The notes below the pieces were generated by a model, which did not search any database, was not told the DNA's origin, and saw nothing but the letters and a program-made list of their open reading frames with translations. Made by a program: the position numbers and the translations under genes. This document shows positions 44,654-53,342 of a stretch of DNA of 64,000 bases, piece by piece. The stretch comes from Actibacterium ureilyticum (GTDB taxonomy: Bacteria; Pseudomonadota; Alphaproteobacteria; Rhodobacterales; Rhodobacteraceae): positions 186,001 through 250,000 of the forward strand of contig NZ_NSBT01000024.1 in the NCBI RefSeq assembly GCF_002285435.1. Direction: 5' to 3'. Every line of letters starts with the position of its first letter. The first letter of the stretch is position 1.

Positions 44654-45471
44654 TGCGCCAGCTCCCGGCTGCGGTCGGCGGCGGCCTTGACCGCACGGGT
44701 CAGCAGGGCCGGAAAGCCGGTGGTTTCATCCATCAATACATTCAGCGCCGCAGCCGTCGTCCCGCCGGGCGAGGTCACGTTGACGCGCAGCTGCGCCGGA
44801 TCCTCGTCAGCGGTTTCGGCCAGTTGGCCCGCGCCGCCCACCGTGGCCTTGGCCAGTTGCATCGCCAAGTCTTCCGGCAACCCCTGCGCCACGCCCGCCG
44901 CGGCCAGCGTTTCGATCAGGTGAAAGACATAGGCCGGGCCGGACCCCGACACGGCGGTGACCGCATCCATCTGCCCCTCGCCCGCCAACCGCACGGTCTG
45001 GCCCACCGCCGACAACAGGGTTTCGGCCAGCTGCATCTGCCCCTCGGCCACCTTTGCATTGCCGATCAGTGCCGTAATTCCGCGCCCCACGGCGGCGGGC
45101 GTGTTGGGCATGGCGCGGATGATCGGCGTATCGGCACCCAGCACGGTTTCGAAGGCCGCAATCGGGGTGCCGGCCGCCACGCTCAGAAACAGCGTGTCGC
45201 CACCCCCCATCGCCGCCAGTGTCGGCAGCGCGTCGCCCATCATCTGTGGCTTGACCGCCACCAGCACGATGGCGGGCGCGGCGGGCAGGTCGGCGTTCAG
45301 ATGCAGCCCCTGCCCCTCCAGCCCGCGCAGCCAGTCCGACGGGTTCGGATCGACCACCCAGACAGACGAAGTGGCCAGCCCATTGGCCAGCCACCCCTGC
45401 AACATCGCCGAACCCATCTTGCCGCATCCCAGCAGCACCAGGCCCCGTGTCGTGATCGTGTCGAAATCCAT
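44650..45471 (-). CDS. proC: Pyrroline-5-carboxylate reductase
   Basis: Last step of proline synthesis, reducing pyrroline-5-carboxylate with NAD(P)H. 273 residues. NAD site LVLLGCGKMGSAMLQGWLAN, VLVAVKPQMMGDALPTLAA, IIRAMPNTPAAVGRGITALI and the proC signature GSGPAYVFHLIETLAAAGVA, then VTSPGGTTAAALNVL. Start ATG 45471. First of the proC-csaA-dehydrogenase-TPP enzyme series, 28 bp after ybjN. Confidence 0.94.
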   Translation of the reverse strand: MDFDTITTRGLVLLGCGKMGSAMLQGWLANGLATSSVWVVDPNPSDWLRGLEGQGLHLNADLPAAPAIVLVAVKPQMMGDALPTLAAMGGGDTLFLSVAAGTPIAAFETVLGADTPIIRAMPNTPAAVGRGITALIGNAKVAEGQMQLAETLLSAVGQTVRLAGEGQMDAVTAVSGSGPAYVFHLIETLAAAGVAQGLPEDLAMQLAKATVGGAGQLAETADEDPAQLRVNVTSPGGTTAAALNVLMDETTGFPALLTRAVKAAADRSRELAQ

Positions 45472-45499
45472 GCCTACCCCCGTTCAACTCGGGGGCAGA

Positions 45500-46003
45500 T
45501 TAGGCGCGGCCGTAAGCCTCTGCAATGGCGACCTGAAGCGCTTCGTCCGCCGTCTTGTCGGCCCAGGCGACCAGCTGGAACGCGGGATAGAACCGTTCCG
45601 ACGACCGCACGGCGGCATTGATCAGCCTGTCGATCTGTTCAGGGCTGGCCAGCTGCCCGCCCGCCAGAACCAGACCATAGCGATAGACCATCAGCCGCTG
45701 CGCCTCCCAATAGGTGAAGGCGCCCGCCCAGCACATGTCGTTGACCCGGTTCATCGCCTCGTACACCTGGGGCATCTTGTCCTCGGGCGGCTCCATCTCG
45801 AAGGTGCAGATCAGGCGCAGCGTCTCGTCATAGCCCGACCAGGCCAGCGTGATCGAATAGGTCCGCCATTGCCCCTCGACCGCCATGGCGATCTGATCAT
45901 CGGCCACCCGGTCGAAATCCCATTCGTGGTGTTCGGCAAGGTGTTCGACGATGTCGATGGGGTGCAGCTCTTCGGTTTGAAGGAAGTCTTCGGATAGTGA
46001 CAT
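45500..46003 (-). CDS. YbjN-domain protein
   Basis: 167-residue cytoplasmic protein of the YbjN family, a fold related to type III secretion chaperones: LHPIDIVEHLAEHHEWDFDR, YSITLAWSGYDETLRLICTF, VYEAMNRVNDMCWAGAFTYW and QIDRLINAAVRSSERFYPAF. In Caulobacter relatives and E. coli, YbjN is linked to stress and motility regulation; direct activity unknown. ATG 46003 is chosen; the upstream codons lack family similarity. Confidence 0.88.
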   Translation of the reverse strand: MSLSEDFLQTEELHPIDIVEHLAEHHEWDFDRVADDQIAMAVEGQWRTYSITLAWSGYDETLRLICTFEMEPPEDKMPQVYEAMNRVNDMCWAGAFTYWEAQRLMVYRYGLVLAGGQLASPEQIDRLINAAVRSSERFYPAFQLVAWADKTADEALQVAIAEAYGRA

Positions 46004-46172
46004 GCCCGGCCTCTTTGGTTGTAGCAACTTGCGGGTGGCAGCCCACAAGGCTTAGGTGCCTGCTCTAGGATCGGCGGGTATTCCTGCCTGTTCCTACCAG
46101 ATATGGTGGAAGCAAAGACCACTTGTGTAAAGAAGAATTTTTGTGACGGCCACGGGGTCCGCCGCAATATCT

Positions 46173-46181
46173 TGTGGATAA
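46173..46181 (-). promoter_or_regulatory. Perfect DnaA box in an AT-rich intergenic island
   Basis: TGTGGATAA on the plus strand is the exact complement of TTATCCACA. A one-mismatch relative (TGTGTAAAG) lies about 47 bp to the left (46126-46134). The surrounding 46004-46228 interval is locally AT-richer and has no gene. Two boxes are too few to call an origin; a regulatory or DnaA-titration site is possible. Confidence 0.4.
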
Positions 46182-46228
46182 GCGTAATTATTGGGCGCGT
46201 TAACTTTTGCGGCCCGAAGGGCCCGGGA

Positions 46229-46894
46229 TCAGAGCGTCAGGCCCAGCCAGACAACCCGCCCCAGCGGCGTGATCGCCGCCGCGCCACCGGGCGACAGCAC
46301 CCGCACCTCGGCCCCCGGCGCGTCACCCGACACCACCAGCAACCCGTCGGGCTGCCAGTGCAGGCGCGCCATCACCACCTGTCCATCATCCAGGAAACAC
46401 CAGGGCGCGGGCGTGGCCTGACGCGGGGCGGCCTCGTCGATCAGGGCCTGCGCGCCCGCCCCGGCCTGTGCCAGAAGCGACCGGTCGGGGATGATGAACC
46501 ACAGGCTGTCCGGCGACAGGCCCATCTGCTGCAACTGCGCGTTGGCAAAGGCCACCGGCCCCGCGCCGCGCTGTGCCGACAGCCGGTGCCACGGCACCGG
46601 CAGATAACCCGCGCGCAGCGCCTCGGGGCGGTTCAGATCCGACGCCGGGCCATCCTCGGCCATGCCGCGCGCGGCCGGGCCGAACTGTACCGGGATCGAC
46701 AGATATTCGAACAGCGCCACCAGCCGGTCGAAGCTGGGAATGCGCCCCGCCCGGATGTCGCGCACGAGCCCGTCATGCCCGACCACATCGATCGAGGCTT
46801 TCCGGGCAGAGACTTTCTTGCGGATCAGACCGTCCTCGACCAGGGCGCGGATGCGCGCCCCCAGCGCGTCTGATTTTCGGGCATTCAATATCAT
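46229..46894 (-). CDS. XRE-family regulator with S24-like C-terminal domain
   Basis: 221 residues. The N-terminal part, MILNARKSDALGARIRALVE then VVGHDGLVRDIRAGRIPSF and DRLVALFEYLSIPVQF, is an XRE/Cro-like helix-turn-helix. The C-terminal half resembles the S24/LexA beta fold (LWFIIPDRSLLAQAGAGAQ, GQVVMARLHWQPDGLLVVSG and PLGRVVWLGL) but I see no clear Ser-Lys catalytic pair, so it may act as an effector or dimerisation domain. Start ATG 46894. The upstream gap carries overlapping inverted repeats that fit an autoregulatory operator shared with the divergent 81-aa gene. Confidence 0.75.
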   Translation of the reverse strand: MILNARKSDALGARIRALVEDGLIRKKVSARKASIDVVGHDGLVRDIRAGRIPSFDRLVALFEYLSIPVQFGPAARGMAEDGPASDLNRPEALRAGYLPVPWHRLSAQRGAGPVAFANAQLQQMGLSPDSLWFIIPDRSLLAQAGAGAQALIDEAAPRQATPAPWCFLDDGQVVMARLHWQPDGLLVVSGDAPGAEVRVLSPGGAAAITPLGRVVWLGLTL

Positions 46895-46957
46895 TGCCGC
46901 GCACTCTGGCGAAGCAGGGACGACAAATAAATCCAAATTTAGCGACAAGACGAAAAT

Positions 46958-46986
46958 ATCTTGACAACGCAAGATTGATAAATCTT
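46958..46986. promoter_or_regulatory. Overlapping inverted repeats and promoter, putative XRE operator
   Basis: ATCTTG-ACAACG-CAAGAT (46958-46975) overlaps AAGATT-GATA-AATCTT (46971-46986), giving three phased half-sites. TTGACA (46961-46966) with TTACAT (46985-46990) 18 bp on forms a promoter towards the 81-aa gene, so a protein bound here would block it. The rest of 46895-47077 shows no gene. Confidence 0.5.
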
Positions 46987-47077
46987 ACATGTCATTGACT
47001 TGCGCGCAGGGCGGCGCGGGTCTGATCGTTGATTGAACCAGTAAATCGCGCGGCATTTCCCGCGCAGGAGGTAACCC

Positions 47078-47323
47078 GTGACCTGTCAAACCGTCAGACT
47101 CAGCCAGCTCTGCGCGCTGGTCAGCATGGCCGAAAGGCACCAGTACCAGATCCGCAACGGCAAGACCCAGGCGGATCGCGACGCCGCCACGGTTGGGTTC
47201 GCGCGCACGCTGGACCAGATTTACAATGAATTGCGCGGGCTGAAGAAAACCGGCACGCTGGATGCGCTGGACATGCTGGTCCACACGCTGGACTGTCAGG
47301 CCCTGGGCGACCGGCCGATGTGA
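47078..47323 (+). CDS. Small hypothetical protein, GTG start
   Basis: 81 residues, soluble and mostly helical: TCQTVRLSQLCALVSMAERH, RNGKTQADRDAATVGFARTL and DQIYNELRGLKKTGTLDALD. GTG 47078 has a perfect AGGAGGT six bases upstream, which decides the start. Divergent from the XRE-type regulator with the operator-like region between, so probably its regulatory target. No family recognised. Ends tail to tail with ubiK, the two stops sharing the palindrome TGATCA. Confidence 0.65.
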   Translation: MTCQTVRLSQLCALVSMAERHQYQIRNGKTQADRDAATVGFARTLDQIYNELRGLKKTGTLDALDMLVHTLDCQALGDRPM

Positions 47324-47569
47324 TCAGCCGGCGGCTTTTTCCAGCGCCTCAATCCGGGCTTTCAGCGCCTCGTTCTCTTCGCGCGCCTTCTGGGCCATCG
47401 CGCGCACGGCATCGAATTCCTCGCGCGTGACGAAATCGCGATCGGCCAGCCAGCGGTCGATCAGCCCCTTCATCGCGGTTTCGGCTTCGTCCTTGGCACC
47501 CTGCGCCACGCCCATGGCGTTGGTCATCAGCTGGGACATATCCTCGAAAAACTTGTTGCGCGTCTGCAT
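47324..47569 (-). CDS. ubiK: Ubiquinone biosynthesis accessory factor UbiK-like (BMFP)
   Basis: 81 residues of the BMFP/UbiK family: [20 protein letters not shown], an amphipathic segment, then [20 protein letters not shown] and the C-terminal coiled coil [20 protein letters not shown]. UbiK assists the aerobic ubiquinone synthesis complex at the membrane and trimerises by the coiled coil. Divergent from lgt 95 bp away. Confidence 0.88.
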   Translation of the reverse strand: MQTRNKFFEDMSQLMTNAMGVAQGAKDEAETAMKGLIDRWLADRDFVTREEFDAVRAMAQKAREENEALKARIEALEKAAG

Positions 47570-47664
47570 TTCCGCCTCCGGCGTTACATTCGGTTCCTAT
47601 ATGGGCTGCATGGACCCGAAGCTCAAGGTTGACTTCCCCCCCGACCACCCCGAAAGAGGCAGAC

Positions 47665-48552
47665 ATGCAGGCCGTCATCCCCTTCCCCGACCTCTCGTCC
47701 GAGATCCTCTCGATCAACCTTTTCGGCTTTGAACTGGCGCTGCGCTGGTATGCGCTGGCCTATATCGCGGGCATCCTGCTGGGCTGGCGGCTGGTGCTGC
47801 GGCTGGTGAAAACCGACCGGCTGTGGCCCGGCGGCCGCGCGCCGATGACGCCCGATCAGGTCGAAGAGCTGCTGACCTGGGTGATCCTGGGCATCATTCT
47901 GGGCGGGCGGCTGGGATTCGTCCTGTTCTACAGGCCCGGTCATTACCTGCAGAACCCCGCCGATATCGTGAAACTGTGGGAAGGCGGCATGGCCTTTCAC
48001 GGCGGTCTGCTGGGGGTGATGCTGGCGCTGATCCTGTTCTGCCGCAAACACCGGATCGCGCTGTTGTCGACCGCCGATGCGCTGGCCATGGCCACACCGC
48101 CGGGGCTGCTGTTCGGGCGGATCGCGAATTTCATCAATGCCGAGTTGTGGGGCCGGCCGTCGGACGTGCCCTGGGCCGTCGTGTTTCCCGGCGAGATGGC
48201 GCAATACTGCCCCGGCTGGGATCAGGTGCCTTGCGCGCGCCACCCCTCGCAGCTCTACGAAGCGGGGTTGGAGGGGCTGCTGCTGGGCGCGGTCCTGCTG
48301 TTTCTGGTCTATCGCCGGGGCTGGCTGCGGGTGCCCGGCCAGACGGTCGGGCTATTCTTTCTGGGTTATGGGCTGGCGCGGTTTGTCGTCGAATACTTCC
48401 GCCAGGCCGACCCGCAATTCATCACGCCCGAGAACCCGCTGGGGCTGGTGCTGCACTGGCACGGCTATGGGATCAGCATGGGCCAGCTGCTGTCGTTGCC
48501 GATGGTGGCGCTGGGGCTTGGGCTGATCGCGTTGGCGCGGAAGCGCGCATGA
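47665..48552 (+). CDS. lgt: Prolipoprotein diacylglyceryl transferase
   Basis: Inner-membrane enzyme that moves diacylglycerol from phosphatidylglycerol to the lipobox cysteine of prolipoproteins. 295 residues, seven helices expected. Recognisable: [60 protein letters not shown] and the signature [20 protein letters not shown]. Start ATG 47665 (MQAVIPFP). Its last codons overlap the methyltransferase start (ATGA). Confidence 0.95.
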   Translation: MQAVIPFPDLSSEILSINLFGFELALRWYALAYIAGILLGWRLVLRLVKTDRLWPGGRAPMTPDQVEELLTWVILGIILGGRLGFVLFYRPGHYLQNPADIVKLWEGGMAFHGGLLGVMLALILFCRKHRIALLSTADALAMATPPGLLFGRIANFINAELWGRPSDVPWAVVFPGEMAQYCPGWDQVPCARHPSQLYEAGLEGLLLGAVLLFLVYRRGWLRVPGQTVGLFFLGYGLARFVVEYFRQADPQFITPENPLGLVLHWHGYGISMGQLLSLPMVALGLGLIALARKRA

Positions 48553-49613
48553 CGGCGCTGGCGCAGATCCTGACCCGGCGCATTGCCGCCACCGGGCCGA
48601 TCACGGTGGCCGATTACATGGCCGAATGCCTGCTGCATCCCGAGCACGGCTATTACAGCACGCGCGACCCCTTTGGCGCGGGCGGCGATTTCACCACCGC
48701 GCCCGAGATTAGCCAGATGTTCGGCGAGCTGGTCGGCCTGTTCCTGGCGCAATGCTGGCTGGATCAGGGGCAACCATCCGCCTTTGCCCTGGCCGAGCCG
48801 GGGCCGGGGCGCGGCACGCTGATGGCCGACATCCTGCGCGCGACTCGCCACGTGCCCGGCTTTGCCGACGCCGCACAGGTGCACCTGATCGAAGCCTCGC
48901 CCACCCTGCGGCAGGTCCAGCGCGACCGGCTGGCGGGCGCCCCCGTCACCTGGCTGGACCGGATCGCGGACCTGCCCGATCTGCCGCTTTATCTGGTGGC
49001 CAACGAATTTTTCGACGCCCTGCCGATCCGCCAGTTTCAACGCGACCCGAACGGTTGGCGCGAACGCCAGGTGGGGGTGCAGGACGGCGCGCTGACGCTG
49101 GGCCTGTCCGCCCCGGCGCCGCTGGCGGCGCTGGACCACCGGCTGGACGACACGAAACCCGGCGACCTGGTGGAGCTTTGCCCCGCCGCGCCCGGCATCG
49201 TGCAGACCATCGCCGAACGGATCGGCGCCCATGGCGGCGTGGCGCTGGTGATCGACTATGGCGACTGGCATTCGCTGGGCGACACGTTGCAGGCCCAGCG
49301 CGCGCACAAGCCCGAGGACCCGCTGGCCAGCCCCGGTCAGGCCGATCTGACCGCCCATGTGGATTTTCAGGCACTGGCCCAAGCCGCCACCGGCATCGCC
49401 CATACGGAGATGACCCCGCAGGGCGTGTTACTGGAGCGGCTAGGCATCACCGCACGGGCCCAGGCCCTGGCCGAAAAACTCAGCGGTCCGGCGCTGGAGA
49501 GCCACATCGCCGCACATCGCCGCTTGACCCACCCGTCAGAAATGGGAACGCTCTTCAAGACACTCGCCCTTTATCCGAACCAGGCCCCTTGTCCCCCGGG
49601 ATTTGCCCAATGA
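48549..49613 (+). CDS. MidA/NDUFAF7-like SAM-dependent methyltransferase
   Basis: 354 residues. [20 protein letters not shown] and [20 protein letters not shown] are the family's N-terminal signature, and the SAM site is [20 protein letters not shown]; then [16 protein letters not shown]. Mitochondrial NDUFAF7 dimethylates an arginine of complex I subunit NDUFS2, and the bacterial versions probably modify the equivalent NuoD arginine or another protein. Start overlaps lgt by 4 nt and stop overlaps pgeF by 4 nt. Confidence 0.9.
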   Translation: MTALAQILTRRIAATGPITVADYMAECLLHPEHGYYSTRDPFGAGGDFTTAPEISQMFGELVGLFLAQCWLDQGQPSAFALAEPGPGRGTLMADILRATRHVPGFADAAQVHLIEASPTLRQVQRDRLAGAPVTWLDRIADLPDLPLYLVANEFFDALPIRQFQRDPNGWRERQVGVQDGALTLGLSAPAPLAALDHRLDDTKPGDLVELCPAAPGIVQTIAERIGAHGGVALVIDYGDWHSLGDTLQAQRAHKPEDPLASPGQADLTAHVDFQALAQAATGIAHTEMTPQGVLLERLGITARAQALAEKLSGPALESHIAAHRRLTHPSEMGTLFKTLALYPNQAPCPPGFAQ

Positions 49614-50365
49614 CGCTGGAAATACTGACATCCGACCTGCTTGCGCCGCTGCGCCACGGGTTCTTCACGCGCAAGGGCGGGGCGTCGTCGGGTGTGTTTT
49701 CGGGGCTGAATTGCGGGCGCGGCTCGTCCGACCAGACAGAGGCGGTTCTGATCAACCGTGCCCGCGTGGCGGGGGCGATGGGGGCGGAACCCGACGCGCT
49801 GGTGTCGCTGAACCAGGTGCATTCGGCCGATGTGATCACCGCCGAATCCGCCCGTGACGCGGCCCCCGACGCCGATGCCGTGGTCACCGCCACGCCCGGT
49901 CTGGTGCTGGCGATCCTGACCGCCGATTGCCAGCCGGTGCTGTTCGCCGATCACAAGGCCGGCGTCATCGGCGCGGCCCATGCGGGCTGGCGCGGGGCGC
50001 TGGACGGGGTGCTGGAAAACACGCTTCAGGCAATGGAAACCCTGGGCGCCCATCGTGACGACACGGTCGCCGTGATCGGCCCGTCCATCAGCCAGGCCGC
50101 GTATGAGGTCGGGCCGGAATTCTTCGACAACTTCATGACCGAAGACCCCGAAAACAGCCGCTTTTTCGCCGGTGGCGGCGGGGACCGGATGATGTTCGAC
50201 CTGCCCGCCTTCGGGCTGCATCGCCTGCGCCAGGCGGGCATCGGCCAGGCCCAGTGGACGCGCCATTGCACCTATTCCGATCCGGCGCGGTTCTTCTCGT
50301 ATCGCCGCAGCGTGCACGCGGGCGAGGCCGATTATGGCCGCCTGATCGCAACCATCCGGCTTTAA
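49610..50365 (+). CDS. pgeF: Multicopper polyphenol oxidase/purine nucleosidase-type protein (YfiH, PgeF)
   Basis: 251 residues of the DUF152/laccase-domain family: LRHGFFTRKGGASSGVFSGL, VSLNQVHSADVITAE, LTADCQPVLFADHKAGVIGA, AHAGWRGALDGVLENTLQAM and HCTYSDPARFFSYRR with the metal-binding His and Cys. In E. coli it edits peptidoglycan precursors; other members are purine nucleoside phosphorylase/adenosine deaminases. Third gene of the lgt-midA-pgeF operon, a conserved order in alphaproteobacteria. Confidence 0.9.
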   Translation: MTLEILTSDLLAPLRHGFFTRKGGASSGVFSGLNCGRGSSDQTEAVLINRARVAGAMGAEPDALVSLNQVHSADVITAESARDAAPDADAVVTATPGLVLAILTADCQPVLFADHKAGVIGAAHAGWRGALDGVLENTLQAMETLGAHRDDTVAVIGPSISQAAYEVGPEFFDNFMTEDPENSRFFAGGGGDRMMFDLPAFGLHRLRQAGIGQAQWTRHCTYSDPARFFSYRRSVHAGEADYGRLIATIRL

Positions 50366-50526
50366 CGGTTCAGCCATTCAATCGCCGCAAGATTGCCGCA
50401 TTGCCGGGGGTGCCGGTCATGGCCGGGCCGCATTCGCGACCCAGACTGAAAACCGGCGGAAGTTGAATCAAAATGTATTTCTCGGGTCGGGCACCGCGCG
50501 CGGCCCTGTCATATGAAAGGGGTCTC

Positions 50527-50652
50527 ATGATGACGACGAAACGCTGGATGGCCTGGGTTCTGCGCGAAAGCAACAAGCCCGTTTTCCTGCCCTGGGCGCG
50601 CGCCAACCGCGCCGCCGTGGCGCGGCCCGTGGCGGTGAACCGCACGGCCTGA
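50527..50652 (+). CDS. Candidate 41-residue basic protein
   Basis: MMTTKRWMAWVLRESNKPVF followed by LPWARANRAAVARP and a short tail. GAAAGGGG lies 8 bases upstream and a strong terminator 22 bases downstream (50674-50702), so the unit looks like a free-standing small gene. Tryptophan- and arginine-rich; no family recognised. The upstream 160 bp (50366-50526) has no other gene. Confidence 0.5.
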   Translation: MMTTKRWMAWVLRESNKPVFLPWARANRAAVARPVAVNRTA

Positions 50653-50673
50653 CCGGACATGCACTGTCCTGCC

Positions 50674-50702
50674 AAAGACCCCTCGCCCGGCGGGGGGTCT
50701 TT
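50674..50702 (+). terminator. Rho-independent terminator after the 41-residue ORF
   Basis: AAAGACCCC (50674-50682) pairs with GGGGTCTTT (50694-50702) around a GC loop. The stem's own TTT plus the following C/T bases serve as the tail. The interval 50703-50920 then leads to the Hint gene; it contains an exact TTGACA (50814-50819) but no clear -10. Confidence 0.7.
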
Positions 50703-50920
50703 CGATTCGCCCCATCGGAACGCAGCTGCGGCGGGAATCCCGGGCCCACCCGAAACAATCGGCATTTCGGCTTCGGGATTGGCGGTGCCGTTAAGGCCAA
50801 TACACGTTAAATTTTGACAGATCCCGATCCAATATCGCAAAATAGCCGACAGTTAATGTCCTTCTGCAACATTCGGTGGGGAATTCCGCAGATGTGACCG
50901 GCCCGATAAGGAACGATCGC

Positions 50921-51715
50921 ATGGTTTACCCCCGCCCCGCCGCACATGGTGCGGCTTCTGCCAATATTACCCCCCGCAAGACGCCCTCGGCACGGTTGGA
51001 GCATCTGCCCCAGCGCAACACGCCGATCACCCGCCGGTACGAGGTGCGCAGCCTGACGCCCGAGGGGGAACAGGTGGATTTCATGCGCGTCGCCCCCGCC
51101 ACCCCGGTGTTCGAGGATGCGTTTGCCGGATTCGCCCGGGGCACCTTGTTTTCGACAGAATCCGGCCCCGTCGCGATCGAGGATCTGCAGCCCGGCATGA
51201 TGCTGGAAACCGGGCGCGCGGGGATGCAGCCGGTCCTGTGGGTCGGCTCGATGACGGTCTATCCCGGCGCGGCGGGCCAGTCGACGGAATCGGCCACGCT
51301 GACCCGGATCACCGCCGACAGTTTCGGGCTGGGCCGCCCGATGCCGGACCTGATGCTGGGCGCCCGCGCGCGGCTTTTGTACAAGGGCGCCGGCTGCCAG
51401 GAGATGTTCGGCAGCGATGCGGGCTTTGCCCCCGCGCGCGCCTTTGTCGACGGCATCAGCGCGATCCGGATCCAGCCCGCCGCCCCGGTGCGGGTCTATC
51501 ACCTGGCGTTGCATGGCCAGCAGATCGTGATGGCCAACGGGCTCGAGGTCGAGACCTATCACCCCGGCCAGCACGCCGACATGATGGTCGAGCCCGAGAT
51601 TCGCGATATCTTTCTGGGGCTGTTCCCGCATGTGCGGTCATTGTCGGATTTCGGCATGATGCCGCTGCCGCGCATGACCGCGTTCGAGCTGGAAAACCTG
51701 CGCGCGGGCGTCTGA
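50921..51715 (+). CDS. Hint-domain (intein/Hedgehog-like) protein
   Basis: 264 residues. A short low-complexity leader (MVYPRPAAHGAASANITPRK) is followed by the Hint fold: FARGTLFSTESGPVAIEDLQ, PGMMLETGRAGMQPVLWVGS, PDLMLGARARLLYKGAGC, and the final IVMANGLEVETYHPGQH. Proteins of this group are frequent in Rhodobacteraceae and often join secretion or RTX-like proteins; this one stands alone. The Cys or Thr expected at a self-splicing N-terminal junction is not obvious (GTLFSTESG), so autoprocessing is doubtful. Convergent with Lrp, the stops sharing TGATCA. Confidence 0.8.
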   Translation: MVYPRPAAHGAASANITPRKTPSARLEHLPQRNTPITRRYEVRSLTPEGEQVDFMRVAPATPVFEDAFAGFARGTLFSTESGPVAIEDLQPGMMLETGRAGMQPVLWVGSMTVYPGAAGQSTESATLTRITADSFGLGRPMPDLMLGARARLLYKGAGCQEMFGSDAGFAPARAFVDGISAIRIQPAAPVRVYHLALHGQQIVMANGLEVETYHPGQHADMMVEPEIRDIFLGLFPHVRSLSDFGMMPLPRMTAFELENLRAGV

Positions 51716-52216
51716 TCAGGCGCTGCGCGACAGCCGCTCTTCCAACACATCGAAGGGAACGCCGGGCTCGTCCTTGGCGCCCCGGATCACCAGCGAGGTC
51801 TTGACGCTGCCCACATTGTCGGCGGCGGTCAGCTGTTCGGTCAGAAAGGTCTGGAACGTGCTCAGATCGGGGGCCACGCATTTCAGGATAAAATCGACCT
51901 CGCCGTTCAGCATGTGACATTCGCGGACCAGCGGCCAGCCGTCGCAACGTTGTTCAAACGCGCGCAGATCGGCCTCGGCCTGGCTTTGCAGTCCGACCAT
52001 CGCAAAGACCTGAACCTCGAACCCCAGCTCGCGCGGATCGACATCGGCGTGATAGCCCCGGATGAAGCCTGCCTCCTCCAATGTGCGCACGCGGCGCAGA
52101 CAGGGCGGGGCCGAAATCCCGACACGCCGCGCCAGCTCGACATTGGTCATCCGCCCATCGGCCTGCAATTCGGCAAGGATCTTGCGGTCGATGGGGTCGA
52201 GTTTGGACATGGGCAT
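51716..52216 (-). CDS. Lrp/AsnC-family regulator
   Basis: 166 residues: winged helix with [20 protein letters not shown] and [20 protein letters not shown], then the RAM effector domain ([20 protein letters not shown] and [14 protein letters not shown]). ATG 52216 is favoured because GGAG sits 11 bases upstream; ATG 52210 two codons later is the alternative. Divergent from trxB, with 180 bp between. Lrp proteins of this group respond to amino acids; ligand unknown. Confidence 0.9.
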   Translation of the reverse strand: MPMSKLDPIDRKILAELQADGRMTNVELARRVGISAPPCLRRVRTLEEAGFIRGYHADVDPRELGFEVQVFAMVGLQSQAEADLRAFEQRCDGWPLVRECHMLNGEVDFILKCVAPDLSTFQTFLTEQLTAADNVGSVKTSLVIRGAKDEPGVPFDVLEERLSRSA

Positions 52217-52396
52217 CCCGGTTCTTTCTCCGAATTTTCGCGGATGATATGTCTGGGGCGATCTGAGCGCAATAATATTTCACGCCGACGCAACAAGTTA
52301 AAACGCCCGCCGGAACAGCTTCCCGTGATCGGGGCTTTCATGTCGCGCGCAGGAAACTTATATCGGCCCTCGACACGTATTCCGGGGGAGTCGCTC

Positions 52397-53338
52397 ATGA
52401 CCGACACGCGCCACACCAAACTGCTTATCATCGGCTCGGGCCCGGCGGGCTATACCGCGGCCGTCTATGGCTCGCGCGCGATGCTGAACCCGATCCTGGT
52501 CCAGGGCATCCAGCCGGGCGGTCAGCTGACCATCACGACCGAGGTCGAGAACTGGCCCGGCGAGACCGAGATCCAGGGCCCCGACCTGATGGTCAACATG
52601 GAGGCCCACGCCCGCGCCGTCGGTACCGAGATCATCAGCGACCACATCAACGAGATCGACCTGAAAGCGCGCCCGATCGTGGCCAAGGGCGACAGCGGCA
52701 CGACCTATACCGCCGATGCGGTGATCCTGGCGACCGGTGCCCAGGCGAAATGGCTGGGCCTGCCGTCGGAAGAGAAATTCAAGGGCTTCGGCGTTTCGGC
52801 CTGCGCCACCTGCGACGGGTTCTTCTATCGCGGGCAAGAGGTCGTGGTGATCGGCGGCGGCAACACCGCCGTGGAAGAGGCGCTGTTCCTGACCAACTTC
52901 GCCAGCAAGGTCACCCTGATCCACCGCCGGGACGAGCTGCGGTCGGAAAAGATCCTGCAGGACCGTCTGTTCAAAAACCCCAAGGTCGAGATCCTGTGGA
53001 ACCACCAGGTCGACGAGGTCATCGGGACCGAGGCGCCGCTGGGCGTCGAAGGGGTGCGCGCCAAGCATGTCGAAACCGGCGAAATCACCGAGGTTCCGTG
53101 CAAGGGCTTCTTTGTCGCCATCGGCCACGCGCCCGCGTCGGAACTGGTCAAGGACCAGCTGGAAACCCATATGGGCGGCTATGTGGTGACCAAACCCGAT
53201 AGCACCGAAACCTCGATCCCCGGTGTCTTTGCCGCGGGCGACCTGACCGACCACAAGTATCGCCAGGCGGTGACCAGCGCCGGCATGGGCTGCATGGCCG
53301 CGCTGGAAGCCGAACGCTACCTGGCCGAGCAGGAATAA
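52397..53338 (+). CDS. trxB: Thioredoxin reductase
   Basis: NADPH-dependent flavoprotein that reduces thioredoxin. 313 residues. FAD site [20 protein letters not shown], redox-active disulfide CATC in [21 protein letters not shown] site [20 protein letters not shown] and C-terminal FAD segment [23 protein letters not shown] 52397 follows CGGGGGAG. A RES-domain gene starts 4 bp after its stop. Confidence 0.96.
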   Translation: MTDTRHTKLLIIGSGPAGYTAAVYGSRAMLNPILVQGIQPGGQLTITTEVENWPGETEIQGPDLMVNMEAHARAVGTEIISDHINEIDLKARPIVAKGDSGTTYTADAVILATGAQAKWLGLPSEEKFKGFGVSACATCDGFFYRGQEVVVIGGGNTAVEEALFLTNFASKVTLIHRRDELRSEKILQDRLFKNPKVEILWNHQVDEVIGTEAPLGVEGVRAKHVETGEITEVPCKGFFVAIGHAPASELVKDQLETHMGGYVVTKPDSTETSIPGVFAAGDLTDHKYRQAVTSAGMGCMAALEAERYLAEQE

Positions 53339-53342
53339 GCCC

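Noticed and set aside
46004-46228. Chromosomal replication origin
   Set aside because: Only one perfect and one near DnaA box, with no dnaA, parAB or hemE-type neighbours; MipZ is 33 kb away and is not an origin marker.
47331-47345. GCCGGCGGCTTTTTCC as a terminator for the 81-aa gene
   Set aside because: It is the end of the ubiK coding sequence on the opposite strand, and the stem is short; a shared bidirectional terminator cannot be supported.
47823-48548. Upstream in-frame extension of the MidA-like methyltransferase through lgt
   Set aside because: The extension is out of frame with lgt and shows Arg/Ala-rich shadow composition; the overlapping ATGA start at 48549 fits the family.
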